DNA of 15,209 bases from Syntrophorhabdus sp. PtaB.Bin184 (lineage in GTDB: Bacteria > Desulfobacterota > Syntrophorhabdia > Syntrophorhabdales > Syntrophorhabdaceae): the NCBI GenBank assembly GCA_002067555.1, contig MVQQ01000168.1, positions 1 through 15,209 on the forward strand. Direction: 5' to 3'. Made by a program: the position numbers and the translations under genes. This document shows positions 1-7,930 of the stretch, piece after piece (position 1 is the stretch's first letter; every line of letters starts with the position of its first letter). The notes under the pieces were generated by a model that was given only the letters and a program-made list of their open reading frames with translations, had not been told where the DNA came from and did no database searches.

Positions 1-614
1 GCACCGGGAGGCTGCGGCACCGTGCGAGCCGGCCTCGCCGGGGCCGGGGGCGGCGTTTGAACCGGTTTTGCCTGTGCGGGCTGCTGCGGCGCGGGAGGAA
101 CGGCGGTGTCCTTTCGTTTATCGGGCGAGGAAAGCTGGACGTTCATCCTGTCTTCACCCCTGACAAGCACTATCCTGTCGGTTTCGATCTCGGCAACGGT
201 GTATCCGCCCACTTCCTCCCCCAGCTTTACGACCCGCTGGCGTTTGCCCCTGCCGGGAGTCGTCGCGGGATTCCTCTTGTCCTCTATGAAGGCAAGGCGG
301 GCCGTGTCGATCATCGTGCCGTAGAGGACGATTTCGGGTCTCGGGACCTCCGCCTTCCTGTCAACGGGGATAACCCGGTCCGGGTGGAAGAGGTTCGTTT
401 CTCCTATGACGGCATAGTCCGAGGGCAGCTTCGGCTGCAGGTCGGCCGGCGGCCCTTCCTGTCCGGGCGGCTTCACCTTGACGCCGGGCAGAGAATAACC
501 GTGGCGCATCCTGACAAGAGGGACGGCCGTCACGACGACAAGTGCGATGACCACGGCGAACAGAACCACGTTCATCACGGTGGCATTGCGGACGAGATAT
601 CTCAGGGCCTTCAT
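1..614 (-). CDS. gspC: GspC-like inner-membrane T2SS protein, 3' end cut by window edge
   Basis: The frame is open from an ATG at 614 to base 1, giving 204 codons with no stop, so the gene continues outside the window. A short cytoplasmic N-terminus is followed by one membrane helix (about residues 14-33). A periplasmic segment (about 65-162) then resembles the homology region of GspC/PulC: an ETNLFHPDR stretch, a beta strand with VLYGTMID, and a KLGEEVGGYTV...IVLVRG pattern. The visible part ends in a Pro/Gln/Ala-rich linker (about 170-204), as often precedes a PDZ or similar C-terminal domain. GspC proteins link the inner-membrane platform to the secretin GspD. The start lies one base after the gspM stop, so it is the last visible gene of the operon. 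Family assignment rests on pattern and context; whether a PDZ domain follows cannot be seen. Confidence 0.8.
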   Translation of the reverse strand, partial: MKALRYLVRNATVMNVVLFAVVIALVVVTAVPLVRMRHGYSLPGVKVKPPGQEGPPADLQPKLPSDYAVIGETNLFHPDRVIPVDRKAEVPRPEIVLYGTMIDTARLAFIEDKRNPATTPGRGKRQRVVKLGEEVGGYTVAEIETDRIVLVRGEDRMNVQLSSPDKRKDTAVPPAPQQPAQAKPVQTPPPAPARPARTVPQPPG

Positions 615-615
615 G

Positions 616-1170
616 TCATTTACCGCTCGCCAAGGCCGACACCCGGAGTTTGACCATCAGGTCCCTGGGATCCTTGAAATTCCTGACACGGGTATCCACT
701 TCCCTGACCACAAGGTATGGTACGTTGGTCTCCAGCGTGTAGAGAACATCGCTGAGCGCCCTGGTGTCCGGCAGCACTGCGTCGACGCTCACGCTGACCA
801 CCTTGAACTTTCCCAGGTCCTCCGGTCTTTCGACACGCTCACTGGCTATGGACCCTCCTTTTCCCGTTATGGACCCCTTCACGATGTTCTGAAGCGTTGC
901 CGCGGCGATGCTGAGGGTTTCCGCCGAAATCACCCTGGCGGCCTCGGCGTTTCTCCTTTCCTTCAGTGATTCCAGCCTCTTTTCGAACAGAGGCCTCTCG
1001 GCGATGAGATTGACGTATCGGTCCAGGGTTCCCCATCGCGCCGTCTGCCTCTCCCTGAGCGACGCCACTTCGCCCTTCACGGCCAGATATCCGTACTGGT
1101 ACGCAACGAGCCCGGCAAGGATCACTATGACCGGTGCGGCAACGGAAACGAGCCTACTTCTTCCTTTCAT
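616..1170 (-). CDS. gspM: GspM-type T2SS inner-membrane platform protein
   Basis: A 184-residue protein with a short cytoplasmic start, one membrane helix (about residues 8-27), a charged probable coiled coil (about 30-75) and a small C-terminal periplasmic alpha/beta domain (about 95-182). This is the bitopic layout of GspM and PilO-like proteins, which pair with GspL/PilN at the inner membrane. The ATG at 1170 overlaps the end of gspL by 17 bp, which supports both start and co-translation. Sequence motifs in this family are weak, so the call relies on topology, size and position directly after gspL. A PilO-like name would be an equally valid structural description. Confidence 0.83.
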   Translation of the reverse strand: MKGRSRLVSVAAPVIVILAGLVAYQYGYLAVKGEVASLRERQTARWGTLDRYVNLIAERPLFEKRLESLKERRNAEAARVISAETLSIAAATLQNIVKGSITGKGGSIASERVERPEDLGKFKVVSVSVDAVLPDTRALSDVLYTLETNVPYLVVREVDTRVRNFKDPRDLMVKLRVSALASGK

Positions 1171-2692
1171 CCTTCGGCCCTCCCGCCTTCTTCTCCTCGA
1201 AACCCTCCATCTGCATCTTGATCACGAAGCGGTCGGCGTTCTGCCGCGTGTCCCGTATCGTGGGTGAAGAGAATTCAACCTTCTTGAAGAGGCCCGATTG
1301 CTCAAGCTTCGGGAGCATCTCCGTCGCCGAGCCGGCGTATCCCTCGGTCTCCACCGTCTCGCCCGTTATCCTCAACCGCGTGAGCCAGACGCTCTTCGGC
1401 AGGATCGTGGTCAGTTCCTTCATGACGTCCAGGGCCATGGGGGTGGATTCCTTGAATTCCCTGATCCTCTTTATGTCCGCCTCGATTGATGCGATCTCCT
1501 GCCTTAGCGCCTCGATCGCCCGGATCTCACCCCTGCGTATCTTCACCTGGTATTCGATGCGATTGAGCCTCGCCTTCTCCATGTGAAGAGGGACAACGAG
1601 GTAGAGAACGGCCGCCGCCGCAATGAGGGCTATGAGCACCCAGGTGACGGGCGTTGTGAGACCTCTGCACCGCTCCTCGAGACGCTTCTTAGCCAGGTTG
1701 AAGCCCTTCGCCCCGGGCCAGATCGTTTCCACGAGACCCCCGAGGGGACCGGCCACACCGTCTTCGATGTCCGCCCTGAAGAACCTCCTCACATCCTCAC
1801 GGCCTATGGTCTTCACGGGAACACCCAGCTCTTCGTCAAGGCGGGCATACCTGCCGGAGGCTTCGAGAAAGACATTGGGCGGCAGCCCTTCGGTCTCGAA
1901 ACCGGCAAGCAGGGGGGAAAGCCCCGCCCTGATCTCCCCGATGTCCTCCTCCCTGTCCGTGCCCGCAAGCCTCCCCGACGAACCGGCAAGAAAGACCCCG
2001 TCCTTCATCAGGCATCCGTCGTATCCTTCTTCATCCACGGTAATGCACAGGACCATGCCCCTCGCGTTCCCGAGGATTACGCAGAGCGTGCCGAAGGCGG
2101 TCATCTCCGTCGTTATCCTCACCGGGCTCACACCATGTGCCATAAGGGCGTCGAGATAGGGCTTCGCCGTCCCCGACCTCATTGCCACGATGGCGATCTT
2201 CAGTTTTTCCGCATCCTCCGATGCGATCGCAAAATCGTACATGGCCTCGGTCGGGGTAAAGGGGGTAAACCTGTCCAGTTCGTAGGCAATGACGGATGCG
2301 AGGTTCTCCTTCACCACCGGGGGAAGCTCGACAACCGTTGTCAGGACCCAGGATCGCGGGACCGACAGAACGATCACTGCATCACGTGCCCGGAAGGCAT
2401 CACGGGCGGAGCGTATCGCCGATGCCAGTTCTTCCGGACGCGGATACCTCCCCTCCTCGAAGCGAAAGCGCCTGAAGCCCACAACCCTCGGCCGCGACAG
2501 GAATTGCGTTCCACAGACGACTGTGACATGGCCCTTCCCGATGGCGGCGCAAAGACATTTCTCCGGGATGACGACGCCCTTGAGAACATTGAAGCCGAGG
2601 ATGCTCTTGAAGTGTGTAAGACTGGTCCTGACCCACCTTTCGAGGGTGTCGGCATGTTGCCTCAACCGTGCGAGCAATTTCCCGGGAGTCAT
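1154..2692 (-). CDS. gspL: GspL, PilM-like cytoplasmic domain joined to a PilN-like periplasmic domain
   Basis: A 512-residue bitopic protein. Residues about 45-340 form a PilM/GspL-like actin-fold region (VIVLSVPRSWV near 106, VIAYELDRFTPF near 134, a strand pair around 213-222). A single membrane helix lies at about 350-368. After it comes a coiled coil (about 370-415) and a PilN-like domain with ELTTILPKSVWLTRLRI (about 426-442) and a final strand set ending near 497. In the T2SS, GspL couples the ATPase GspE to the membrane platform and partners GspM. The ATG overlaps the gspK stop by 4 bp (ATGA). The N-terminal 30-40 residues look charged and not clearly part of the fold. Classical enterobacterial GspL is shorter (about 400 residues); this longer PilM+PilN arrangement is common outside the Gammaproteobacteria. 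Confidence 0.88.
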   Translation of the reverse strand: MTPGKLLARLRQHADTLERWVRTSLTHFKSILGFNVLKGVVIPEKCLCAAIGKGHVTVVCGTQFLSRPRVVGFRRFRFEEGRYPRPEELASAIRSARDAFRARDAVIVLSVPRSWVLTTVVELPPVVKENLASVIAYELDRFTPFTPTEAMYDFAIASEDAEKLKIAIVAMRSGTAKPYLDALMAHGVSPVRITTEMTAFGTLCVILGNARGMVLCITVDEEGYDGCLMKDGVFLAGSSGRLAGTDREEDIGEIRAGLSPLLAGFETEGLPPNVFLEASGRYARLDEELGVPVKTIGREDVRRFFRADIEDGVAGPLGGLVETIWPGAKGFNLAKKRLEERCRGLTTPVTWVLIALIAAAAVLYLVVPLHMEKARLNRIEYQVKIRRGEIRAIEALRQEIASIEADIKRIREFKESTPMALDVMKELTTILPKSVWLTRLRITGETVETEGYAGSATEMLPKLEQSGLFKKVEFSSPTIRDTRQNADRFVIKMQMEGFEEKKAGGPKDERKK

Positions 2693-3645
2693 CGGCGCAT
2701 CTCCGAAGGGGTCTTGTAGTACAGAAACCGGGGTACCGTGCCGGGCACGGAGACTATCGCTCGGATCCCGTACCCCTCTTTCGAATCTCCTTGAAAACCC
2801 ACGGATTCTATCGTGTAGATGTCTGTCTCGCTCATGTCTATGTATTGCGCCAGAACGGGAAAATTGAGCCCCGTTATGGCCTGGATCTCCTGAACGGATC
2901 TGAACTCGGCCGCCTCCCGCTGGTTGAGGATCCGCTTGACGGTGTCCTCGTTGAGGCCTGGCAGGGCCATGAGCACCTCTTTCGGGGCTGCGTTGATGTT
3001 CACTTTTGAAGACGTCCCGTATATGGTCAGGTAATGGACGATCCCCTTGCGTTCCCCGGTACCGAAAAGAATATCCGCGGTCATCCCCCGCACCAGCAGG
3101 AGTTCCTCAATGGCGTCGAAGGGCCTGTTCTTTGCCCTGTACGGGACAGGAAGGGCAAGGTAGTACTCGTCTTCCGCACCGTTCAAGCGCCTCAGATCGT
3201 CCTTGTCCGTCCAGTCAAGAATGGAATCGACGATAACGGCGGCCTGATCGTCGGGCGTTCCCGTGTTGACGAGAAGGTTCTTCAATGTGATGCCGGCAAG
3301 GTCCGTCATCTTGTTGACGTCGATCTTGCCCGATTCGGAAAGGAGCCTGAGATCATACCTGCCCTGCCCGATCCGGCCGTCATACTGCCTGCCGTCGATT
3401 CTCATCACTTCGTTCCCTTCAACGATTACGGTCTGGTTCCGGAATGTCTGCCTGTGGTAGATCTCCATGACCGCCCTCTCGATGCCGGCCTCGGCAAGGA
3501 ACTTCTTCTGCGTCCCCTCCTTGAAGAAAATCGTTGAACGGGCCTGAGTCCTCGTCAGGAAGGAGAAGGAGATCACGAGGACCGTGAGCATGGTGATCAC
3601 CCAGAGCACCATGAGAAGAGCTATGCCTTTACGGGACCGGATCAT
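2689..3645 (-). CDS. gspK: GspK minor pseudopilin (tip subunit)
   Basis: A 318-residue protein starting with a short basic leader (MIRSRKG) and then a hydrophobic helix IALLMVLWVITML, the class III prepilin layout. As expected for GspK, the +5 glutamate of the other pseudopilins is absent (Met there). Family motifs are clear: SESGKIDVNKM (near residue 104), DSILDWTDKDD followed by GAEDEYY (about 140-162), an ELLLVRGMT segment, and VNINAAPKEVLMALPG (about 215-232), part of the large alpha domain unique to GspK. GspK caps the pseudopilus with GspI and GspJ. The start overlaps the gspJ stop by 4 bp (ATGA) and the stop overlaps the gspL start in the same way. Confidence 0.95.
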   Translation of the reverse strand: MIRSRKGIALLMVLWVITMLTVLVISFSFLTRTQARSTIFFKEGTQKKFLAEAGIERAVMEIYHRQTFRNQTVIVEGNEVMRIDGRQYDGRIGQGRYDLRLLSESGKIDVNKMTDLAGITLKNLLVNTGTPDDQAAVIVDSILDWTDKDDLRRLNGAEDEYYLALPVPYRAKNRPFDAIEELLLVRGMTADILFGTGERKGIVHYLTIYGTSSKVNINAAPKEVLMALPGLNEDTVKRILNQREAAEFRSVQEIQAITGLNFPVLAQYIDMSETDIYTIESVGFQGDSKEGYGIRAIVSVPGTVPRFLYYKTPSEMRR

Positions 3646-4274
3646 GAGGCCGCCCTCCGGGACCTGACCGGTATGGTGAGCTGGACCTTCCGGCCTCCCC
3701 CGGTGAGGTTCACCCGGATCTTCCGGGGGAAGAGCAATTCATCGGTCCACTCTTCGACCCATTCCCCGGCGGTGTCGTCGGCATCGTTCTCCTTGCGGTA
3801 ATACTCGAAGCGTATCTCCTCCATCCCCTCGAAGAGCTTCATCTCCCTGGCATTCTCCAGCCCTATTGTGTTCTCCTCGACGTACAGTGCGCTCCTGCCT
3901 TCCCCGTTCGGCTTCACCCTGTATGCCACAGTGACGTACCCCCTGTAACCCCCCGTCAGCGAGTAGTTCGATGCAAATCTCACAGAGTCCCCCGACCCTT
4001 CGAAGAACAGGCGGCCCGCTTCGTCATCCGCTCTGACAAGGGGTATTGCCGACTGTATCTGAGCATCAACGACAAGGAAGGAGACCTTGGACCGCTCCAG
4101 GTACTCCACCTTGCGCTCGCCCCTTTCGACGGAACGGTGCGCAAGCCGCATGGCCCCGGCTATGACCACCACGAGCAGGCTGATGAGCGTAATCGAGATC
4201 ATCACCTCAAGGAGCGTAAAACCCCGCCCCTTTCCCCCGTCCCCCGGGTCACACCCTGACCGCGGAACCGTCAT
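3642..4274 (-). CDS. gspJ: GspJ minor pseudopilin
   Basis: A 210-residue pseudopilin. The prepilin signature is RG^FTLLEVMISITLISLLVVVIA, with cleavage expected after Gly18 and glutamate at +5. The periplasmic part carries GspJ-type features: a long helix with VDAQIQSAI, a strand pair around SGDSVRFASNYS, and GMEEIRFEYYR near the C-terminus. The frame is open further upstream to 4352, but the ATG at 4274 is preferred. It overlaps the gspI stop by 4 bp, has a purine-rich AAGGCGGG just upstream, and gives a normal leader length; the upstream option would add 26 highly charged residues. GspJ forms the pseudopilus tip complex with GspI and GspK. Confidence 0.92.
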   Translation of the reverse strand: MTVPRSGCDPGDGGKGRGFTLLEVMISITLISLLVVVIAGAMRLAHRSVERGERKVEYLERSKVSFLVVDAQIQSAIPLVRADDEAGRLFFEGSGDSVRFASNYSLTGGYRGYVTVAYRVKPNGEGRSALYVEENTIGLENAREMKLFEGMEEIRFEYYRKENDADDTAGEWVEEWTDELLFPRKIRVNLTGGGRKVQLTIPVRSRRAAS

Positions 4275-4678
4275 ATCCTGCCCGCCTTTTGCTTTTTCAC
4301 GGTCTTCATGGTCCTCAAGGTCATGGACCTCTCCGCCAGCAGACTCTTCCATGAAAGCTTCACTCCTATTTCCAAAACCTCGAAGGGCAGGTCCCGCGTT
4401 CTTCTCTCGTAGACCTTCGACACAGTGGTTTCCACGCGGTATCCTTCAGGGGTCGTTTCGCTCGATGTGCCCTCCGTGATATCGTCCTCGTCGAGGACCT
4501 GTCTCATCTTCGCCTCCGCCTGCACCACGGCCGAGATGTAGTCTTCCGATGTCGAAAGCACCCTCAGGTTGGAAGAGAAGAGCTGTAGTATCACCGTCAC
4601 GGTCACCGCCAGGAGAGAGAAAGCGACGATGACCTCGAGGAGTGTGAACCCGCGCTTATTTCCGGGCAGCCTTCTCAT
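4271..4678 (-). CDS. gspI: GspI minor pseudopilin
   Basis: A 135-residue pseudopilin with leader MRRLPGNKRG and mature N-terminus FTLLEVIVAFSLLAVTVTVIL, including glutamate at +5. The body is small, with a helix containing QAEAKMRQVL and a C-terminal strand ending in SMTLRTMKTV, typical of GspI. An earlier in-frame TTG at 4717 overlaps the gspH stop. The ATG at 4678 is preferred because it has a strong Shine-Dalgarno sequence six bases upstream and gives a standard 10-residue leader. GspI is the first subunit of the tip complex with GspJ and GspK. Confidence 0.92.
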   Translation of the reverse strand: MRRLPGNKRGFTLLEVIVAFSLLAVTVTVILQLFSSNLRVLSTSEDYISAVVQAEAKMRQVLDEDDITEGTSSETTPEGYRVETTVSKVYERRTRDLPFEVLEIGVKLSWKSLLAERSMTLRTMKTVKKQKAGRI

Positions 4679-4684
4679 TTCCCT

Positions 4685-4690
4685 CTCCTC
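4685..4690 (-). promoter_or_regulatory. Shine-Dalgarno sequence deciding the gspI start
   Basis: GAGGAG on the minus strand lies six bases before the ATG at 4678. It favours this codon over the in-frame TTG at 4717, which lacks a comparable site. Confidence 0.7.
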
Positions 4691-4713
4691 ATCCGTCCCA
4701 CCCCTCTTCGAGC

Positions 4714-5178
4714 TCAATTTCTCAGGACCACCGCCCCCAGGACAGGGTCAAGTTCGATGGAAAGGATCCTTTTGCCCGCGGACAGGGTTATTCGTTCCCA
4801 CGTCACCTGGCCGGACTCGCTGAAGGAGATCGAGTACCGCCCCCGCGTGATCTCACCTTCCAGGGCATCGGTTATCTTCACCGTTATGCCCTGCGGGATG
4901 CGTCTTGTCTGCACACCCTCAATACCGTAACGGCCGGTTTCGAGATCGACGAAGACCGTCCGGGTCTCGCCGTTCGTCTTCGCCAGCAGCCTTGCGAACC
5001 GCAGCATGGCCGACAGTTCCCTCCCCGCCGCGTTCAGGTTCTGGGAAGGAAGCATACTGGAGAAGAACACCGTCGAGATCCCGAGGATGATGAGAACGAG
5101 CACCATCACCATCATGATCTCGAGGAGCGTGAACCCGCCGCCGGACGCGAGCGCTCTTTCCACTCTTCTGAATGCCAT
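4714..5178 (-). CDS. gspH: GspH minor pseudopilin
   Basis: A 154-residue pseudopilin with mature N-terminus FTLLEIMMVMVLVLIILGI (glutamate at +5). The GspH-type body has a helix with GRELSAMLRFARLLAKTNGETR and a beta domain with VFVDLETGRYGIEG, near the family's usual length. The leader is unusual: three glycines (ASGGG) precede the cleavage site, where most prepilins have a basic residue. An in-frame TTG at 5187 overlaps the gspF stop; the ATG at 5178 adds a normal start and is preferred, although its ribosome site is weak. GspH sits near the top of the pseudopilus, joining GspG to the I-J-K tip. Confidence 0.9.
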   Translation of the reverse strand: MAFRRVERALASGGGFTLLEIMMVMVLVLIILGISTVFFSSMLPSQNLNAAGRELSAMLRFARLLAKTNGETRTVFVDLETGRYGIEGVQTRRIPQGITVKITDALEGEITRGRYSISFSESGQVTWERITLSAGKRILSIELDPVLGAVVLRN

Positions 5179-5183
5179 CGCTC

Positions 5184-6377
5184 TCAAAAGGGCAACTCCA
5201 GGATACTGAACACGGCCATCAGCATCGATACGACGATGAAGGCGATGATGATCCCCATGCAGAGGATTATCGCCGGCTCCAGAAGACTCATGAACCTCTT
5301 CACGGCATCCCTGAGCGCCTTCTCATAGGTAGCGGCCACCTTGAGCAGCATGATGTCGAGCTGCCCCGTCTCCTCCCCGACCTTGATCATGGAAAGCGCG
5401 AGCTGAGGAAAGACACCGGCCTCCATCAGCGGACCGGCTATTCCCCTGCCTTCCCTGACGTTCCTGGTGATGGATTCGACGGACCCTGCTATGATCCTGT
5501 TGCCTATGACGTCCCTGGCGTTGCCGAGGGCCTGCAGGAACGGCACGCCGCTCTTGAGGAGCGTTCCCAGGGTCCTGCAGAAACGCGCCGTCTCAAGCTT
5601 TGTCACAACGTCACCGAGCAGTTTCAGCTTCAGTTCGTCCCACCTCAAAGCCCCTCTTTCCGTTCCCGCGTAGAACTTGAGACCCACAAGGACCACGGCG
5701 GCGGCAGGGAAAAGCACCCACCACCAGGACCGCAGGGCCTGACTTAATGTCAGGATGATCTGCGTCGACAGGGGAAGGCTGCCTCCTATCTCCTTGAATA
5801 TCGCCGAGAACCTGGGAATGACGAAAGTGAGGAGAATGATTATGGATATCCCGCCCGTGACCGTCAGAATGAGGGGGTACACCATCGCGGACACGATGCT
5901 GTCCTTCAGTTCCTTTGCCGACTCCAGGAACTCGTTGAGCTTGTCGAGAACGATATCGAGAACTCCCCCGGTCTCCCCTGCCCGTATCATGCTCACGTAG
6001 AGCTTCGAAAACACCTCCGGATGCCTCTTCAGGGCCTCGGAAAAGGAGCTTCCCTCGCGGATGCTTTTGAGCACGGAGTTGATGACCTCCTTCATCTGCT
6101 TTCCTTCCGATATCTCCGAGAGTATGTTGAGGCTTCTGTCGATGGGAAGGCCCGCACCGAGGAGCGCCGAGAGCTCCGTGGTGAAAGTGAGAAGGTCACC
6201 CTTCGAGGACCTGATCGCGAAGGTTTTCCTGAGGCCCTCCCTGGGCATGGACACCTTGAGGGGTATGACCCCGGTGTCCCTTATCCTCTCGACGGCGGTC
6301 CTTTCGTCGGACGCCTCGACAACGCCTTCGACGATGGCGCCCTCGAGGGTCGTGGCGGTGTATGAGTACATGGCCAC
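5184..6377 (-). CDS. gspF: GspF inner-membrane platform protein
   Basis: A 397-residue polytopic protein with the duplicated T2SS/type IV pilus F domain. The first copy spans about 62-185 and contains SMIRAGETGG (129-138). The second spans about 265-387 and contains SMIKVGEETGQ (329-339). Membrane helices are visible at about 168-189, 219-234 and 366-390. The N-terminus (YSYTATTLEGAIVEG) is the usual start of the family. GspF contacts GspE and GspL and is thought to transmit ATPase motion to pseudopilus assembly. The GTG at 6377 follows the gspE stop with no gap and has AGGAGG five bases upstream; an ATG two codons later (6371) is the alternative start. Confidence 0.96.
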   Translation of the reverse strand: MAMYSYTATTLEGAIVEGVVEASDERTAVERIRDTGVIPLKVSMPREGLRKTFAIRSSKGDLLTFTTELSALLGAGLPIDRSLNILSEISEGKQMKEVINSVLKSIREGSSFSEALKRHPEVFSKLYVSMIRAGETGGVLDIVLDKLNEFLESAKELKDSIVSAMVYPLILTVTGGISIIILLTFVIPRFSAIFKEIGGSLPLSTQIILTLSQALRSWWWVLFPAAAVVLVGLKFYAGTERGALRWDELKLKLLGDVVTKLETARFCRTLGTLLKSGVPFLQALGNARDVIGNRIIAGSVESITRNVREGRGIAGPLMEAGVFPQLALSMIKVGEETGQLDIMLLKVAATYEKALRDAVKRFMSLLEPAIILCMGIIIAFIVVSMLMAVFSILELPF

Positions 6378-7907
6378 CTAGTCCTCCTGGGTAACCCTGA
6401 AGACCTCACCCGGGGTCGTACTGCCCATCTCGATCTTTCGTATCCCGTCCTCCAGGAGGGTCTTCATCCCGCCGCTGCGGGCCGCCTTTCTGATCTCTCC
6501 CTCGTCGGCCTTCTTCAGGATGAGGCGGCGCATGGCCTCATCGACGAGAAGCAGCTCGAAGATTCCCATCCTTCCGCGGAAACCGGTGTGGGTGCATGCC
6601 TCACATCCCTTACCCCGGTACAGGCGGGCGTCCCCGCGGATGCCGAGAGCTTTCAACTCCTCTGCCTGGTCCCCTGACGTATCCTCGACCTTGCACTCGA
6701 GGCAGATGACCCTGACGAGCCTTTGCGCGAGGATGCCCCGGACCGTCGAGGACAGAAGGAAGCTCTCCACCCCCATGTCGAGGAGCCGGGTGATGGCACT
6801 GGGAGCGTCGTTGGTGTGGAGCGTCGAGAACACGAGATGGCCCGTGAGAGCCGCCTGTATTGCGATCTCGGCCGTCTCGAGATCCCGTATCTCTCCGATC
6901 ATGACCACGTCCGGGTCCTGCCGCACAATGTGCCTCAAGGTGTTGGTGAAGCTCAGCCCGATCGTCGGCCTCACCTGTATCTGGTTGACCCCCTTCAGCT
7001 GGTACTCGATGGGGTCCTCGACGGTGATGATCTTCTTGTCCGGCGAGTTTATCTTGTCAAGGGCCCCGTACAGCGTCGTCGTCTTCCCGCTCCCGGTGGG
7101 TCCCGTGACGAGTATGATCCCGTTCGGCCTCTTTATGAGCTGGTTGAAATCACGAAGCGTGTCGGGCATGAAACCCAGGGCATCGAGATCGATGACGATG
7201 CTCTCCTTGTCGAGGATCCTCATGACGATGCTCTCTCCATGGAGGATAGGTATCGTGGAGACCCTGAGGTCGATCTCACGGTCTCCCGCGAGAAGCCTGA
7301 TACGGCCGTCCTGTGGCAGCCTGCGCTCGGCGATGTTCAGTTTCGCCATGATCTTGATCCGTGACACCATCGCGGCCTGGAGCCGTTTCGGGGCCGATTC
7401 CACGTCGCTCAAGACCCCGTCTATGCGGTAGCGCACCTTCACCTCGTCTCCGAAAGGCTCGATGTGGATATCGCTCGCCCTGCTTTCCACCGCCCTCGTG
7501 ATGAGAAGATTGACGAGCTTGATGATGGGCGCTTCGGATGCGAGGTCCTTGAGGTGGCCTATGTCCTCTTCCTCCACCCCGCCCGGGGACTCCTGACCCT
7601 CTTCGTCGATGCCTTCCATGATCCGGTCAATGCTCTGCTCCTCCTGGCCGTAAAACTTCGACAGGTGCTCATCGATGACCTCTCCGGCGGAGGTGTAGAC
7701 CTCTACCTCCCCGGCTGTGGCGACGCGCAGGGCCTCGATCACCTCACGGTCCTCAGGATCCGCCATTATCACCTTCAGGACGTCGTTCTTGAATTCGAAG
7801 GGGATTATCCTGTTCTCGCGGATGAAACGTGTCGATATCCCGTCAATTACGAGGGGCACCGTGGGAAAATCTTCGGCGTTCAGGAAGGTAGCTCTGCCTT
7901 TTGACAC
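6378..7907 (-). CDS. gspE: GspE secretion ATPase
   Basis: A 509-residue cytoplasmic AAA-like ATPase that powers pseudopilus assembly. The N-terminal domain (about 15-100) is of the GspE/MshE type. The core shows RASDIHIEP (143-151), Walker A GPTGSGKT (269-276), an Asp box with TVEDPIEY (295-302), Walker B region DPDVVMIGEIRD (331-342) and the His box STLHTND (361-367). A zinc site is formed by CLEC (402-405) and CEAC (435-438); this four-cysteine element is typical of GspE and separates it from PilT. The start is GTG at 7907 with GAGGA six bases upstream; an ATG at 7920 is out of frame. It begins 23 bp after the gspD stop. All catalytic motifs are intact. Confidence 0.97.
   Translation of the reverse strand: MSKGRATFLNAEDFPTVPLVIDGISTRFIRENRIIPFEFKNDVLKVIMADPEDREVIEALRVATAGEVEVYTSAGEVIDEHLSKFYGQEEQSIDRIMEGIDEEGQESPGGVEEEDIGHLKDLASEAPIIKLVNLLITRAVESRASDIHIEPFGDEVKVRYRIDGVLSDVESAPKRLQAAMVSRIKIMAKLNIAERRLPQDGRIRLLAGDREIDLRVSTIPILHGESIVMRILDKESIVIDLDALGFMPDTLRDFNQLIKRPNGIILVTGPTGSGKTTTLYGALDKINSPDKKIITVEDPIEYQLKGVNQIQVRPTIGLSFTNTLRHIVRQDPDVVMIGEIRDLETAEIAIQAALTGHLVFSTLHTNDAPSAITRLLDMGVESFLLSSTVRGILAQRLVRVICLECKVEDTSGDQAEELKALGIRGDARLYRGKGCEACTHTGFRGRMGIFELLLVDEAMRRLILKKADEGEIRKAARSGGMKTLLEDGIRKIEMGSTTPGEVFRVTQED
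6383..6388 (-). promoter_or_regulatory. Strong Shine-Dalgarno sequence for gspF inside the end of gspE
   Basis: A full AGGAGG on the minus strand lies within the last codons of gspE. It is five bases from the GTG at 6377 and eleven from the ATG at 6371, so it favours the GTG start. Confidence 0.65.
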
Positions 7908-7930
7908 TGGTATTCCTCATGGCTCCTTTT

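Noticed and set aside
1583..2719. Plus-strand open frame of 378 codons opposite gspL
   Set aside because: Composition is rich in Pro, Arg, His and Gly, with no family resemblance; it mirrors the real gspL on the other strand.
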